64,000 nucleotides of DNA from Streptomyces sp. 1222.5 (GTDB lineage Bacteria; Actinomycetota; Actinomycetes; Streptomycetales; Streptomycetaceae): contig NZ_FNSZ01000001.1 in NCBI RefSeq assembly GCF_900105245.1, positions 7,190,001 through 7,254,000 on the forward strand, written 5' to 3'. The position numbers and the translations under genes were made by a program. The notes below the pieces were generated by a model. The model did no database searches and had not been told where the DNA came from. It was given only the letters and a program-made list of their open reading frames with translations. Of the stretch, positions 7,602-15,362 are shown piece by piece (the first letter of the stretch is position 1; each line of letters opens with the position of its first letter).

Positions 7602-8457
7602 GCGTACGGGGGAGGGTCGGCCAGGGCGGCCGAGTGAGAGACGGGGGTGATGGGCCTCCACCGCCCCGGCCTGCGTCCATGGCTGGGCGTACGAGGGGGA
7701 GGGGTGGCCGAGTGAGAGGCGGGAGGCTCGCCGTCCGCGCCCCGGCCCCCGTCTCCGCGGTTGCCGGGCATGTCGCTCACTCGCGGACGTGGCCGCGGTG
7801 GCGGCGGTCCGACCGTCCCCGGGCCGCGTCTGCGGCTAGGCGTACGGGCGGAGGTGCGGCTCACGGGGTCGAGTGCGGGGCCAGGGGGTTCTCGGCGGCC
7901 CGCGGTCCGGCCTTTTCGGCGTCCCGCGCTCTGGCCCGCGTCTCCGCGCTTGCCGGGCATGTCGCTCACTCGCGGACGTGGCCGCGGTGGCGGCGGTCCG
8001 ACCGTCCCCGGGCCGCGTCTGCGGCTAGGCGTACGGGCGGAGGTGCGGCTCACGGGGTCGAGTGCGGGGCCAGGGGGTTCTCGGCGGCCCGCGGTCCGGC
8101 CTTTTCGGCGTCCCGCGCTCTGGCCCGCGTCTCCGCGCTTGCCGGGCATGTCGCTCACTCGCGGACGTGGCCGCGGTGACGGTCCGACCCCGTCCCCGGG
8201 CCGCGTCTGCGGCTAGGCGTACGGGCGGAGGACCGGCCAAGGGGGCCGAGAGAGGGGCAGAGGGCCTCGGCGTCCCGCCTCATCACGCTCGCCGGGTACG
8301 TCGTCGGCGCGATGCGGTGACGGCGGCGGTCCGCCTCTACCGCCGGGCCGCGTCTACGGCTGGGCGAAGGCGAGAGGGGCTGCCAAGGCGGCCGAGTGAG
8401 GGGCGGGGGCGATCGGCGTCCCGCGCCCCGGCATACGCCGAAGGGCGCCGCCCCCCG
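7602..8457. repeat. Non-coding repeat zone with 189-bp tandem array
   Basis: An 856-bp intergenic zone. Its core is two identical 189-bp units (7761-7949 and 7950-8138) and the first ~40 bp of a third (from 8139), after which the sequence diverges. Degenerate partial copies surround it. The segment 'CGCGTCTRCGGCTAGGCGTACGGG' recurs near 7588, 7830, 8019 and 8208, with weaker versions near 7675 and 8348. The first of these is the very end and stop codon of the MocR gene. Because 189 is divisible by three, long open frames appear in several frames; none has protein-like content. No terminator, RNA gene or mobile element was recognised. Confidence 0.85.
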
Positions 8458-9396
8458 CTAAGCGCCCCTGCGTCGGACCTGCGTGAGTGCCGCCCCCGCC
8501 AGGACGACGACCGCCCCCACCGGGGTGGTCCAGCGCAGCGTCTCCCCGAGGATCGCCACGCCCGCGGCCGTGGCGATGACCGGGATGAAGTACGTGACCA
8601 TCTGCGCGGTGGTCGGGCCGACCTCGGCGACCAGCCCGTACTGGAGGAGCACCGCCAGCCCCGTGCCCAGCGCGCCCAGCGCGGCGATCGCCAGCAGCGG
8701 CACCACGGAGACATGGGTGGGGAACCCGGCGAACAGCGGGGTCACGACCGCCAGCTGGAGCGTCGCCAGCATCAGCTGTGCGCCCGTCATCGACAGGTGG
8801 GAGTTGCCCGTGCCGGCCAGCTTCCGCCGGACGTAGATCCACCCCACCGGGTAGCTCAGGGAGGCGAGCAGCGCCATCGCCGTACCCCGCGCGTCCAGAC
8901 CGTGGAAGCCCTGCCAGGCGCCGAGCACCGTCAGCACGCCGAGGAAGCCGAGGCCGAGACCGGCGACGCGCACCCGGGTGGGCCGGTCCTCGGAGAGGGC
9001 GACCAGGGACAGCGCCATGCCCCACAGCGGGGACGTCGCGTTGCAGATGCCGGCCAGCGTGGACGGGATCGTCAGCTCCGAGTACGCGAAGAGGGAGAAC
9101 GGCAGGGCGTTCAGGAAGAACGCGGCGACCGCCATGTGGCCCCACAGACGGGCCCCGCGCGGCAGCCGCTCCCGCTTCACGGCCATCGCCGCCGCCAGCA
9201 CCGCCGAACCGAACACCAGCCGCCCGAGCGTCACCTGGAACGGCGCGTACCCGTCCGTGCCCACCTTGATCAGCAGAAAGCTGAAGCCCCAGATCAGGGA
9301 GAGGGCGCCGAAGCGCAGGCGCCAGTCGAGGCGGGCGCGGGCAGGGGCGGGTGAGAGTGCGGAGGACTGGGTCCGGGGTGCGGTGACCGTGCTCAT
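8458..9396 (-). CDS. EamA/DMT-family exporter paired with LysR regulator
   Basis: A 312-aa transporter with ten predicted membrane segments in two EamA repeats (LSLIWGFSFLLIKVG at the start; ILGETLRWTTPVGAVVVLAG near the end). Likely exports a small metabolite or amino acid. The ATG at 9396 is close to the divergent LysR gene (9471), and a dyad lies between them. DMT exporter plus divergent LysR is a classic substrate-induced export unit, so the LysR protein is its probable activator. The 3' end abuts the 189-bp repeat zone. Confidence 0.88.
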   Translation of the reverse strand: MSTVTAPRTQSSALSPAPARARLDWRLRFGALSLIWGFSFLLIKVGTDGYAPFQVTLGRLVFGSAVLAAAMAVKRERLPRGARLWGHMAVAAFFLNALPFSLFAYSELTIPSTLAGICNATSPLWGMALSLVALSEDRPTRVRVAGLGLGFLGVLTVLGAWQGFHGLDARGTAMALLASLSYPVGWIYVRRKLAGTGNSHLSMTGAQLMLATLQLAVVTPLFAGFPTHVSVVPLLAIAALGALGTGLAVLLQYGLVAEVGPTTAQMVTYFIPVIATAAGVAILGETLRWTTPVGAVVVLAGAALTQVRRRGA

Positions 9397-9431
9397 GGCA
9401 TCAACGTTGCGTGAACCAACCTCGTAGCACA

Positions 9432-9451
9432 ATCGAGATTTGTCACTCGAT
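9432..9451. promoter_or_regulatory. Inverted repeat ATCGAG-N8-CTCGAT, candidate LysR operator
   Basis: Perfect 6-bp arms in the 74-bp divergent promoter. It covers the expected -35 position of the LysR gene, whose -10 TAGTAT lies at 9458-9463. This is the usual geometry for autorepression and divergent activation. Confidence 0.5.
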
Positions 9452-9470
9452 ACCTCTTAGTATCTCTTAC

Positions 9471-10373
9471 ATGTTGAACTTCGAGCGCCTGCGCACCCTG
9501 GACGCACTGGCCCGGCACGGCTCGGTCAGCGCGGCGGCCGAGGCGCTGCACGTCACCACGTCCGCGGTCTCCCAGCAGCTGAGCAAGCTGGAGCGGGAGA
9601 TCGGCCAGCGGCTCCTCGCCAAGAACGGGCGCGGCGTACGCCTCACGGACGCCGGCCGGCTGCTGTCGGAGCACGCGGGGCGCATCCTCTCGCAGGTCGA
9701 GCTGGCCGAGTCCGACCTGGAGGCGCACCGCGGCCAGGTCGTGGGCGAACTCCGGCTCTCGGCCTTCCCGACCGCCGCCCGCGGCCTGTTCCCGGCCGCG
9801 CTGGCCACCCTGCGTGCCCAGCATCCCGGGTTGCGCCTGCGCTCCAGCGAGCTGGAGCCAGAAAAGGGCGTCGCCGGGGTGGTGCGCGGCGATCTCGACC
9901 TGGCGGTCGTCCTGGACTGGTACAACAAGCCGATGCCCGTGCCGGACGGCCTGGTCAAGGCGCCCCTGCTGGACGATCCCGCGGAAGTCGCCATGCCCGC
10001 CGGGCACCGGCTCGCCGGCCGGGACGAGGTGGACCTCGCCGAGTTCGCCGAGGACGAGTGGATCACCTGGGGCGAGGGCGAGTTCTGCCACGAGTGGCTG
10101 ATGTTCACGCTGCGGTCCAAGGGCATCGAGCCGATCATCGGCCACCGCGCCGGCGAGACCCACACCCAGCTCGGCCTGGTCGCCGCCGGACTCGGGGTGT
10201 GCATCGCCCCGCTGCTCGGCCGCCGTCCCGTGCCCGAGGGCCTGGTCCTGGTCCCGTTGCGGCAACGGATCCGCCGCCATGTGTACGTCGTCTGGCGGGC
10301 GGACGCCGACCGCCGGCCCTCGATCCGCGCGGCGGTCGAGGCCCTGCGCTCGGCGGCCCGCCGGCTCGACTGA
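9471..10373 (+). CDS. LysR-family transcriptional regulator
   Basis: A 300-aa LysR protein: HTH at about residues 3-60 (LDALARHGSVSAAAEALHVTTSAVSQQLSKLE), then a periplasmic-binding-protein-like effector domain. TAGTAT ends 7 nt before ATG 9471 and no ribosome binding site is present, so the transcript is probably leaderless. It is divergent from an EamA exporter, its likely target. Its stop is 3 bp from the end of the convergent flavoprotein gene. Confidence 0.92.
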   Translation: MLNFERLRTLDALARHGSVSAAAEALHVTTSAVSQQLSKLEREIGQRLLAKNGRGVRLTDAGRLLSEHAGRILSQVELAESDLEAHRGQVVGELRLSAFPTAARGLFPAALATLRAQHPGLRLRSSELEPEKGVAGVVRGDLDLAVVLDWYNKPMPVPDGLVKAPLLDDPAEVAMPAGHRLAGRDEVDLAEFAEDEWITWGEGEFCHEWLMFTLRSKGIEPIIGHRAGETHTQLGLVAAGLGVCIAPLLGRRPVPEGLVLVPLRQRIRRHVYVVWRADADRRPSIRAAVEALRSAARRLD

Positions 10374-10376
10374 CCC

Positions 10377-10847
10377 CTACGCGCCGCCCAGCTTCCGGAA
10401 GTCCCAGGAGACGATCTTCTCCGGGGTCAGCCGGGCCCAGGCGTGCCGGCCGTCGTGCGGCATCTCGTCCAGGCCGAAGTTCTTCCGGGCGAACAGCGTC
10501 TCGGCCGTGTCGAGCTCGGCGCACAGCTCACCGGTGCGCGGCACCTCGCCCACGAACTCCACCCGGCCGGCCAGCTCGACACCGCGCAACTGGTCGTACT
10601 CCTCGCCCGAGTCGACCACGACCGCCACGCGCGGATCGCGGCGCAACTGCGCCCAGCGCCTGCTGCGCACCACCGAGTACAACCACAGCGACGTCCCGTC
10701 CCAGGCGAACCACAGCGCGCTCACGTGCGGTGCGCCGTCCGCCGAGACGGTCGCGACCCGGCAGGTGCGCTGGGCGGTGAGGAACTCGTCCAGCTCGCCC
10801 GGCGTCATCATGATCTTCCGGCCCCGGCGCTGCTGAGTGACGGTCAT
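10377..10847 (-). CDS. PPOX-class FMN/F420-dependent-type protein
   Basis: A 156-aa split-barrel flavin-binding protein (RTCRVATVSADGAPHVSALWFAW, then DPRVAVVVDSG). In actinobacteria such proteins bind FMN, F420 or haem, and the specificity cannot be read here. The ATG at 10847 has GAAGAGGGGG upstream; internal ATGs at residues 13-14 are alternatives. Convergent with LysR. Confidence 0.82.
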   Translation of the reverse strand: MTVTQQRRGRKIMMTPGELDEFLTAQRTCRVATVSADGAPHVSALWFAWDGTSLWLYSVVRSRRWAQLRRDPRVAVVVDSGEEYDQLRGVELAGRVEFVGEVPRTGELCAELDTAETLFARKNFGLDEMPHDGRHAWARLTPEKIVSWDFRKLGGA

Positions 10848-10996
10848 TCGGCCCCCTCTTCTCCCACGTCGTGCCAGAGAACCACCCTGTGCCGGTGATC
10901 CTCTGACATCACGTCAAAAAAGGGAATGGCCCGTCTTCCACCCGCGCCCGGACGCGGCTACTCTCACCGCCCCGAGCCCCGGTGAAAGGGTGCGTG

Positions 10997-11659
10997 ATGC
11001 CGTCGTACGAGCAGCTGCGCGACCTCCTCGACCCCGCGCACACCGTCCTGCTCACCGTGGAGTGCCAGCGGGGGGTGGTCGGACCGGACAGCGCCCTTCC
11101 CGAACTCGCCCGCGAGGCCCGCTCCTCCGGAGCCCTGGGCAATGTATCCCGGCTGGTCGCCGCCGCGCACCGGACCGGCGTCCAGGTGATCCACGCGGTC
11201 GCCGAGCGCCGCCCGGACGGCCGGGGCGCGAACCGCAACGCCCGCCTGTTCCGCGCCGCCGGACGGCTCCCCGTCCAGCAGCTGACCGGCACCACCGCGG
11301 TCCGGGTCGCGCCTCCGATCGAGGTCTCCGAGGAGGATCTCGTCGTACGGCGGCTGCACGGCCTGTCCCCGATCCACGGCACCGGCGTCGACGCCCTGCT
11401 GCGCAACCTCGGCTGCCGCACGCTGGTCGTCACCGGGGTCTCGGCCAACGTGGCCGTGCCCAACGCGGTGTTCGACGCCGTGAACCTCGGCTACACCGCC
11501 GTCGTGCCGGCCGACGCCGTCGCGGGGGTGCCTGCGGACTACACCCCCGCGATGATCCGCAACACCCTCGCACTGGTCGCCACCGTCACGACCACCGACG
11601 ACGTCCTCGGCTGCCTGCTCCCGCGACCGGCGGGACCGACCCCGCTCAGGCCAGCTTGA
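10997..11659 (+). CDS. Isochorismatase-fold protein lacking the catalytic cysteine
   Basis: A 220-aa cysteine-hydrolase/isochorismatase-like protein. The fold is clear (HTVLLTVECQRG, later LVVTGVSANVAVPNAVFDAVNLGY). At the usual nucleophile position the family motif NVCV reads NVAV, and the first-strand Asp is Glu, so amidohydrolase (nicotinamidase-type) chemistry looks lost. Cys-less members such as PhzD are vinyl-ether hydrolases, but they keep the Asp. A GAAAGGG precedes ATG 10997. The stop overlaps the end of the convergent Rieske gene by 14 bp. Confidence 0.82.
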   Translation: MPSYEQLRDLLDPAHTVLLTVECQRGVVGPDSALPELAREARSSGALGNVSRLVAAAHRTGVQVIHAVAERRPDGRGANRNARLFRAAGRLPVQQLTGTTAVRVAPPIEVSEEDLVVRRLHGLSPIHGTGVDALLRNLGCRTLVVTGVSANVAVPNAVFDAVNLGYTAVVPADAVAGVPADYTPAMIRNTLALVATVTTTDDVLGCLLPRPAGPTPLRPA

Positions 11660-12086
11660 TGTCCTCCCCGGAGACGGTGATCTTCGCCGCGGGCAGCGGC
11701 TTGGTCGCCGGTCCCTTCTTCACGCTGCCGTCCTCGGCCGAGAAGTGGCTGTTGTGGCACGGGCAGACGATGACGCCGTCCGCCACACTGCCCACCGCGC
11801 AGCCCTGGTGGGTGCACTTGGACGAGAACGCCTTGAACGTGCCCGCCGCCGGCTGGGTGACCACGACACCCTGATCCTTGAATATCTTGCCGCCCCCCTC
11901 GGGGATGTCCGAGGTCTTGGCGAGCGTGCCGCCGGCGGCCTGCCCGGCCCCGGTGTCGACGGTGTCGGACGAGTCGCCGCCCGAACCGCAGGCGGTCAGC
12001 GCGGCGGCGAGCCCTGCCGCTCCCGCCGCCGCCATGACGGTACGGCGGGCCGGTCCCGATGCGGGCTGGGGCGAAGCGCTGGTCAT
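11646..12086 (-). CDS. Tat-exported Rieske [2Fe-2S] lipoprotein
   Basis: A 146-aa protein. A twin-arginine signal (ARRTVMAAAGAAG) leads to a lipobox with Cys33 (LTAC). The Rieske domain follows: C91-T-H93 with C96, and C108-x2-H111; C96 and C110 would form the family disulphide. It would be exported folded by Tat, anchored to the outer face of the membrane, and act in electron transfer. No partner oxidase gene is adjacent. Common single-gene Rieske lipoproteins like this have no known partner. Confidence 0.9.
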   Translation of the reverse strand: MTSASPQPASGPARRTVMAAAGAAGLAAALTACGSGGDSSDTVDTGAGQAAGGTLAKTSDIPEGGGKIFKDQGVVVTQPAAGTFKAFSSKCTHQGCAVGSVADGVIVCPCHNSHFSAEDGSVKKGPATKPLPAAKITVSGEDIKLA

Positions 12087-12259
12087 GTGGGCAATCCCTT
12101 CCGCGGAGCTCGACGTGATCCGTCATGGGGTACGGCCCCGGGGCCGCGGCCGTTCAGACGGGCACCCAGATCCTTGCGGCCGGGTGGTGAGCGGGCCGTA
12201 AGCCGTGGCTGTGAGCCCGCTGTCGGCCGGGCGCCCGCCGCGATCAGTAACCTGGGGCG

Positions 12260-13030
12260 ATGCTCAAGGAAGTCACCGCCACCCGTTACATCACGCCCCT
12301 GCGTGAGGGGGGCTCGCTGCCGGGACTCGTCGAGGCCGACGACTTCGGGACGTACGTCATGAAGTTCACCGGTGCCGGACAGGGCCGCAAGACACTGGTC
12401 GCCGAGGTGGTCTGCGGCGAGCTCGCCCGGCGCCTCGGATTCCGGATGCCCCGCCTGGTCACCGTCGAGCTTGACCCGGTGCTCGGGCTCGGCGAGCCCG
12501 AACAGCAGGTGCAGGACCTGCTCCGGGGCAGCGGCGGCACCAATCTCGGCATGGACTTCCTGTCCGGTGCCCTCGGCTACGACCCGCTCGCCTTCGAGGT
12601 GAGCGCGGAGGAGGCCGGACGGATCGTCTGGTTCGACGCGCTGATCAACAACGTCGACCGGTCCTGGCGCAACCCCAACCTCCTGGTGCACCGGGAGGAA
12701 CTGTGGCTCATCGACCACGGCGCCACGATGATCTGGCACCACAACTGGCCCTCCGCCGAGGCATCCGCGGCCCGTCCCTACGACGCCGCCGACCACGCCC
12801 TCGCCCGTTTCGCCCCGGACGTCGCCGCCGCGGCGGCCGAACTGGCACCCAGGGTCACCCAGGACCTGCTGGACGAGGTCACCGCCGAGATCCCCGAGGC
12901 GTGGCTCGCCGGGGAGCCCGGCTTCGACACCCCGGACGACCTGCGCAGGGCCTACGCGCGGCCGCTGCTCGCGCGGGCCGCCGTCGTCGCCGGACGCATC
13001 ACCGGCATCGGCTCCGAGGAGGGCAAGTGA
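12260..13030 (+). CDS. HipA-like kinase
   Basis: A 256-aa protein with a HipA-type kinase core. The catalytic loop reads NNVDRSWRNPN (D133) and the metal-binding motif LIDHGA (D152). It is shorter than E. coli HipA (about 440 aa) and lacks the HipA N-terminal domain. There is no HipB-like HTH antitoxin nearby. Instead it overlaps a DUF3037 gene by GTGA, so the two form a translationally coupled pair. TAACCT (12248-12253) ends 6 nt before ATG 12260: a leaderless start. The phosphorylation target is unknown. Confidence 0.8.
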   Translation: MLKEVTATRYITPLREGGSLPGLVEADDFGTYVMKFTGAGQGRKTLVAEVVCGELARRLGFRMPRLVTVELDPVLGLGEPEQQVQDLLRGSGGTNLGMDFLSGALGYDPLAFEVSAEEAGRIVWFDALINNVDRSWRNPNLLVHREELWLIDHGATMIWHHNWPSAEASAARPYDAADHALARFAPDVAAAAAELAPRVTQDLLDEVTAEIPEAWLAGEPGFDTPDDLRRAYARPLLARAAVVAGRITGIGSEEGK

Positions 13031-13476
13031 GCGAGCGCCACATCCACATGGCCGGCCATGTGACCGAGCGGCACATCACCCGGGCGGGCCAGGGCGGCGA
13101 CCGGGACGTGTTCGAGTACGCGCTGCTGCGGGTCGTACCGCGCGTGGAGCGCGGCGAGTGCATCAACGCGGGCGTCATCGTCTACTCCCGCGCCCGGGCC
13201 TACGTGGGCGCTCGCACCCATCTGGACGAGGCCCGGCTGCTGGCACTGGACCCGCGGGCGGACCTCGCCGGGATCCGGGCCGCGCTCGGCGCCGTGGAGA
13301 AGGTGTGCGCGGGCGGGGACGGCGCCGGCCAGGCGGCCGGTGACGACGCCGGACGGCGCTTCCGCTGGCTGATCGCGCCGCGTTCCACCGTCGTCCAGCC
13401 CGGGCCCGTGCACACCGGTCTGACCACCGACCCGGCCGCCGAGACGGAACGGTTGCTGGACCTCCTGGTGAGGTAA
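13027..13476 (+). CDS. DUF3037 protein coupled to HipA-like kinase
   Basis: A 149-aa protein of the DUF3037 type (FEYALLRVVPRVERGECINAG). The GTG at 13027 overlaps the kinase stop (GTGA). The first ~25 residues hold two HITRAG/HIHMAG-like repeats. Function unknown; the strict pairing suggests a kinase partner, substrate or regulator. The next promoter begins 25 bp downstream. Confidence 0.75.
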   Translation: MSERHIHMAGHVTERHITRAGQGGDRDVFEYALLRVVPRVERGECINAGVIVYSRARAYVGARTHLDEARLLALDPRADLAGIRAALGAVEKVCAGGDGAGQAAGDDAGRRFRWLIAPRSTVVQPGPVHTGLTTDPAAETERLLDLLVR

Positions 13477-13501
13477 TGGATCACACCGGCCGGATGTGCC
13501 G

Positions 13502-13560
13502 TTGACACCGGGTGCCAGGGCTTCTAGCGTCACGGGTGCTGAAGGTACTAAGCGGTCGCT
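13502..13560 (+). promoter_or_regulatory. fabG promoter with TetR-like operator
   Basis: TTGACA (13502-13507), 17-bp spacer, TAGCGT (13525-13530): near-consensus. ACTAAGCG-GT-CGCT follows at 13547-13560, just after the expected start site. ACTAAGCG-type dyads are typical operators of TetR repressors of fatty-acid genes in actinobacteria; here the right arm is imperfect (CGCTCACC instead of CGCTTAGT). Confidence 0.6.
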
Positions 13561-13624
13561 CACCGCATGAGGGGCCTCCGACGGGGGCCCCGACAGGTTC
13601 TCTCAAGGGCGAGGAGAAGCAGCA

Positions 13625-14386
13625 ATGTCCACCACTGAACAGCGGGTCGCGGTAGTCACCGGCGCGGCGCGCGGCATCGGCGCCGCTACCGCCGTACGGC
13701 TGGCCGCCGAGGGTCGCGCGGTCGCCGTGATCGACCTCGACGAAGCCGCCTGCAAGGACACCGTCGAGAAGATCACCGCGGCCGGCGGCAAGGCCGTCGC
13801 GATCGGCGCCGACGTCTCCGACGAGGCGCAGGTCGAGGCGGCCGTCGCCCGGATCGTCGAGGAGCTGGGCGCCCCGACGATCCTTGTGAACAACGCGGGC
13901 GTGCTGCGCGACAACCTGCTGTTCAAGATGAGCGTCTCCGACTGGGACACCGTCCTGAACGTGCACCTGCGCGGCTCCTTCCTGATGACCAAGGCCGTCC
14001 AGAAGCACATGGTCGACGCCGGCTTCGGCCGGGTCGTCAACCTCTCCTCCTCCTCGGCGCTCGGCAACCGCGGCCAGGCCAACTACTCCGCCGCCAAGGC
14101 CGGTCTGCAGGGCTTCACGAAGACCCTCGCCATCGAGCTGGGCAAGTTCGGCATCACCGCCAACGCCGTGGCCCCCGGCTTCATCGCCACCGAGATGACC
14201 AAGGCCACCGCCGACCGCGTCGGCATGGGCTTCGACGACTTCAAGGCCGCCGCCGCCACCCAGATCCCGGTGCAGCGCGTGGGCGAGCCCGAGGACATCG
14301 CCAACGCCATCGCCTTCTTCACGGGCGAGGCGGCCGGCTTCGTCTCCGGCCAGGTGCTGTACGTCGCCGGCGGACCGCTCGACTAG
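13625..14386 (+). CDS. fabG: 3-oxoacyl-ACP reductase (FabG-like SDR)
   Basis: A 253-aa classical SDR, predicted to reduce 3-oxoacyl thioesters with NADPH. The nucleotide motif TGAARGIG, NNAG, the catalytic Ser run (SSSSALGNRGQ) and Y154-S-A-A-K158 are all present, with N-T-V-LNVHLRGSF typical of FabG. The ATG at 13625 follows GGCGAGGAGAAGCAGCA, giving a strong ribosome binding site. A consensus promoter and operator lie ~70 bp upstream and a second SDR gene begins 21 nt downstream, so the two form an operon. It could serve fatty-acid metabolism rather than the housekeeping fab cluster. Confidence 0.88.
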   Translation: MSTTEQRVAVVTGAARGIGAATAVRLAAEGRAVAVIDLDEAACKDTVEKITAAGGKAVAIGADVSDEAQVEAAVARIVEELGAPTILVNNAGVLRDNLLFKMSVSDWDTVLNVHLRGSFLMTKAVQKHMVDAGFGRVVNLSSSSALGNRGQANYSAAKAGLQGFTKTLAIELGKFGITANAVAPGFIATEMTKATADRVGMGFDDFKAAAATQIPVQRVGEPEDIANAIAFFTGEAAGFVSGQVLYVAGGPLD

Positions 14387-14407
14387 GGACCTTGGGGAAT
14401 CACCGAC

Positions 14408-15166
14408 ATGACTGAACTTCCGGAGCTGTCCGGCCGGGTCGCCCTCGTCACGGGCGCCAGCCGCGGTATCGGCCACGGCGTCGCCGAGGCGCTGGTCGCC
14501 CGCGGCGACCGCGTCTGCATCACCGGCCGCAACGAGGACGCCCTCAAGGAGGCCGTCGACCGGCTCGGCGCCGAGCGTGTCATCGGCGTCGCCGGCAAGG
14601 CCCACGACCTCGACCACCAGACCGAGGCCGTCGAGCGCACCATGGAGGCCTTCGGCCGCCTCGACTTCCTCATCAACAACGCCGGTACCAACCCGGTGTT
14701 CGGCCCGATCGCGGACCTCGACCTGAACGTCGCCCGCAAGGTCTTCGAGACCAACGTCATCTCCGCGCTCGGCTTCGCCCAGAAGAGCTGGCACGCCTGG
14801 CAGAAGGACAACGGCGGCGCGATCGTCAACATCGCCTCGATCGCCGGCCTCGCGCCCTCGCCGTTCATCGGCGCCTACGGCGTCAGCAAGGCCGCGATGA
14901 TCAACCTGACCCAGCAGCTGGCGCACGAGTTCGCGCCGAAGGTGCGGGTCAACGCGATCGCCCCGGCGGTGATCAAGACCAAGTTCGCGCAGGCCCTGTA
15001 CGAGGGCCGCGAGGAGGAGGCGGCCGCCTCCTACCCGCTCGCCCGGCTCGGCGTGCCCTCCGACATCGGCGGCGCGGCGGCGTTCCTCACCTCGGAGCAG
15101 TCGGACTGGGTCACCGGTCAGACGCTCGTCGTCGACGGCGGCCTCTTCCTCAACGCCGGCGTCTGA
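14408..15166 (+). CDS. SDR-family oxidoreductase (FabG-like, second in operon)
   Basis: A 252-aa SDR with TGASRGIG, NNAG and Y157-G-V-S-K161; VVDGG closes the domain. It follows fabG by 21 nt and ends at a strong hairpin, so the two are co-transcribed. Similar pairs of SDRs act on acyl thioesters or related ketones; the substrate is unknown. The NNAGTNPVFGPI stretch is typical of DHRS4-like members. Confidence 0.88.
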   Translation: MTELPELSGRVALVTGASRGIGHGVAEALVARGDRVCITGRNEDALKEAVDRLGAERVIGVAGKAHDLDHQTEAVERTMEAFGRLDFLINNAGTNPVFGPIADLDLNVARKVFETNVISALGFAQKSWHAWQKDNGGAIVNIASIAGLAPSPFIGAYGVSKAAMINLTQQLAHEFAPKVRVNAIAPAVIKTKFAQALYEGREEEAAASYPLARLGVPSDIGGAAAFLTSEQSDWVTGQTLVVDGGLFLNAGV

Positions 15167-15190
15167 CCGTCCGACTGCCGGACGTCCGTA

Positions 15191-15223
15191 TCGGGCGCCG
15201 TTTCCCCACGGAACGGCGCCCGA
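15191..15223 (+). terminator. Hairpin terminator after SDR pair
   Basis: TCGGGCGCCGTT (15191-15202) pairs with AACGGCGCCCGA (15212-15223), extended by TCC/GGA with a one-base bulge. No U-tract, as usual in Streptomyces. Confidence 0.75.
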
Positions 15224-15362
15224 AACGCCTCTGGAGATACATCCAGCGGCATGACAACGTAGTCATCGTTCAATCGATCAAGAACGCCTGCTTCAGAGGA
15301 GGTTCAGGGGCCCGGACGCTGCGGTATGGTCTGCCGACCCTTGGTATGGCAGATCGAGGAGC

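Noticed and set aside
7274..8216. Several long ORFs across the 189-bp array
   Set aside because: The unit length is a multiple of three, so open frames repeat automatically in several frames on both strands. No start signal and no domain.
7602..8457. CRISPR array
   Set aside because: Repeat unit is 189 bp with no short repeat/unique spacer alternation and no cas genes nearby.
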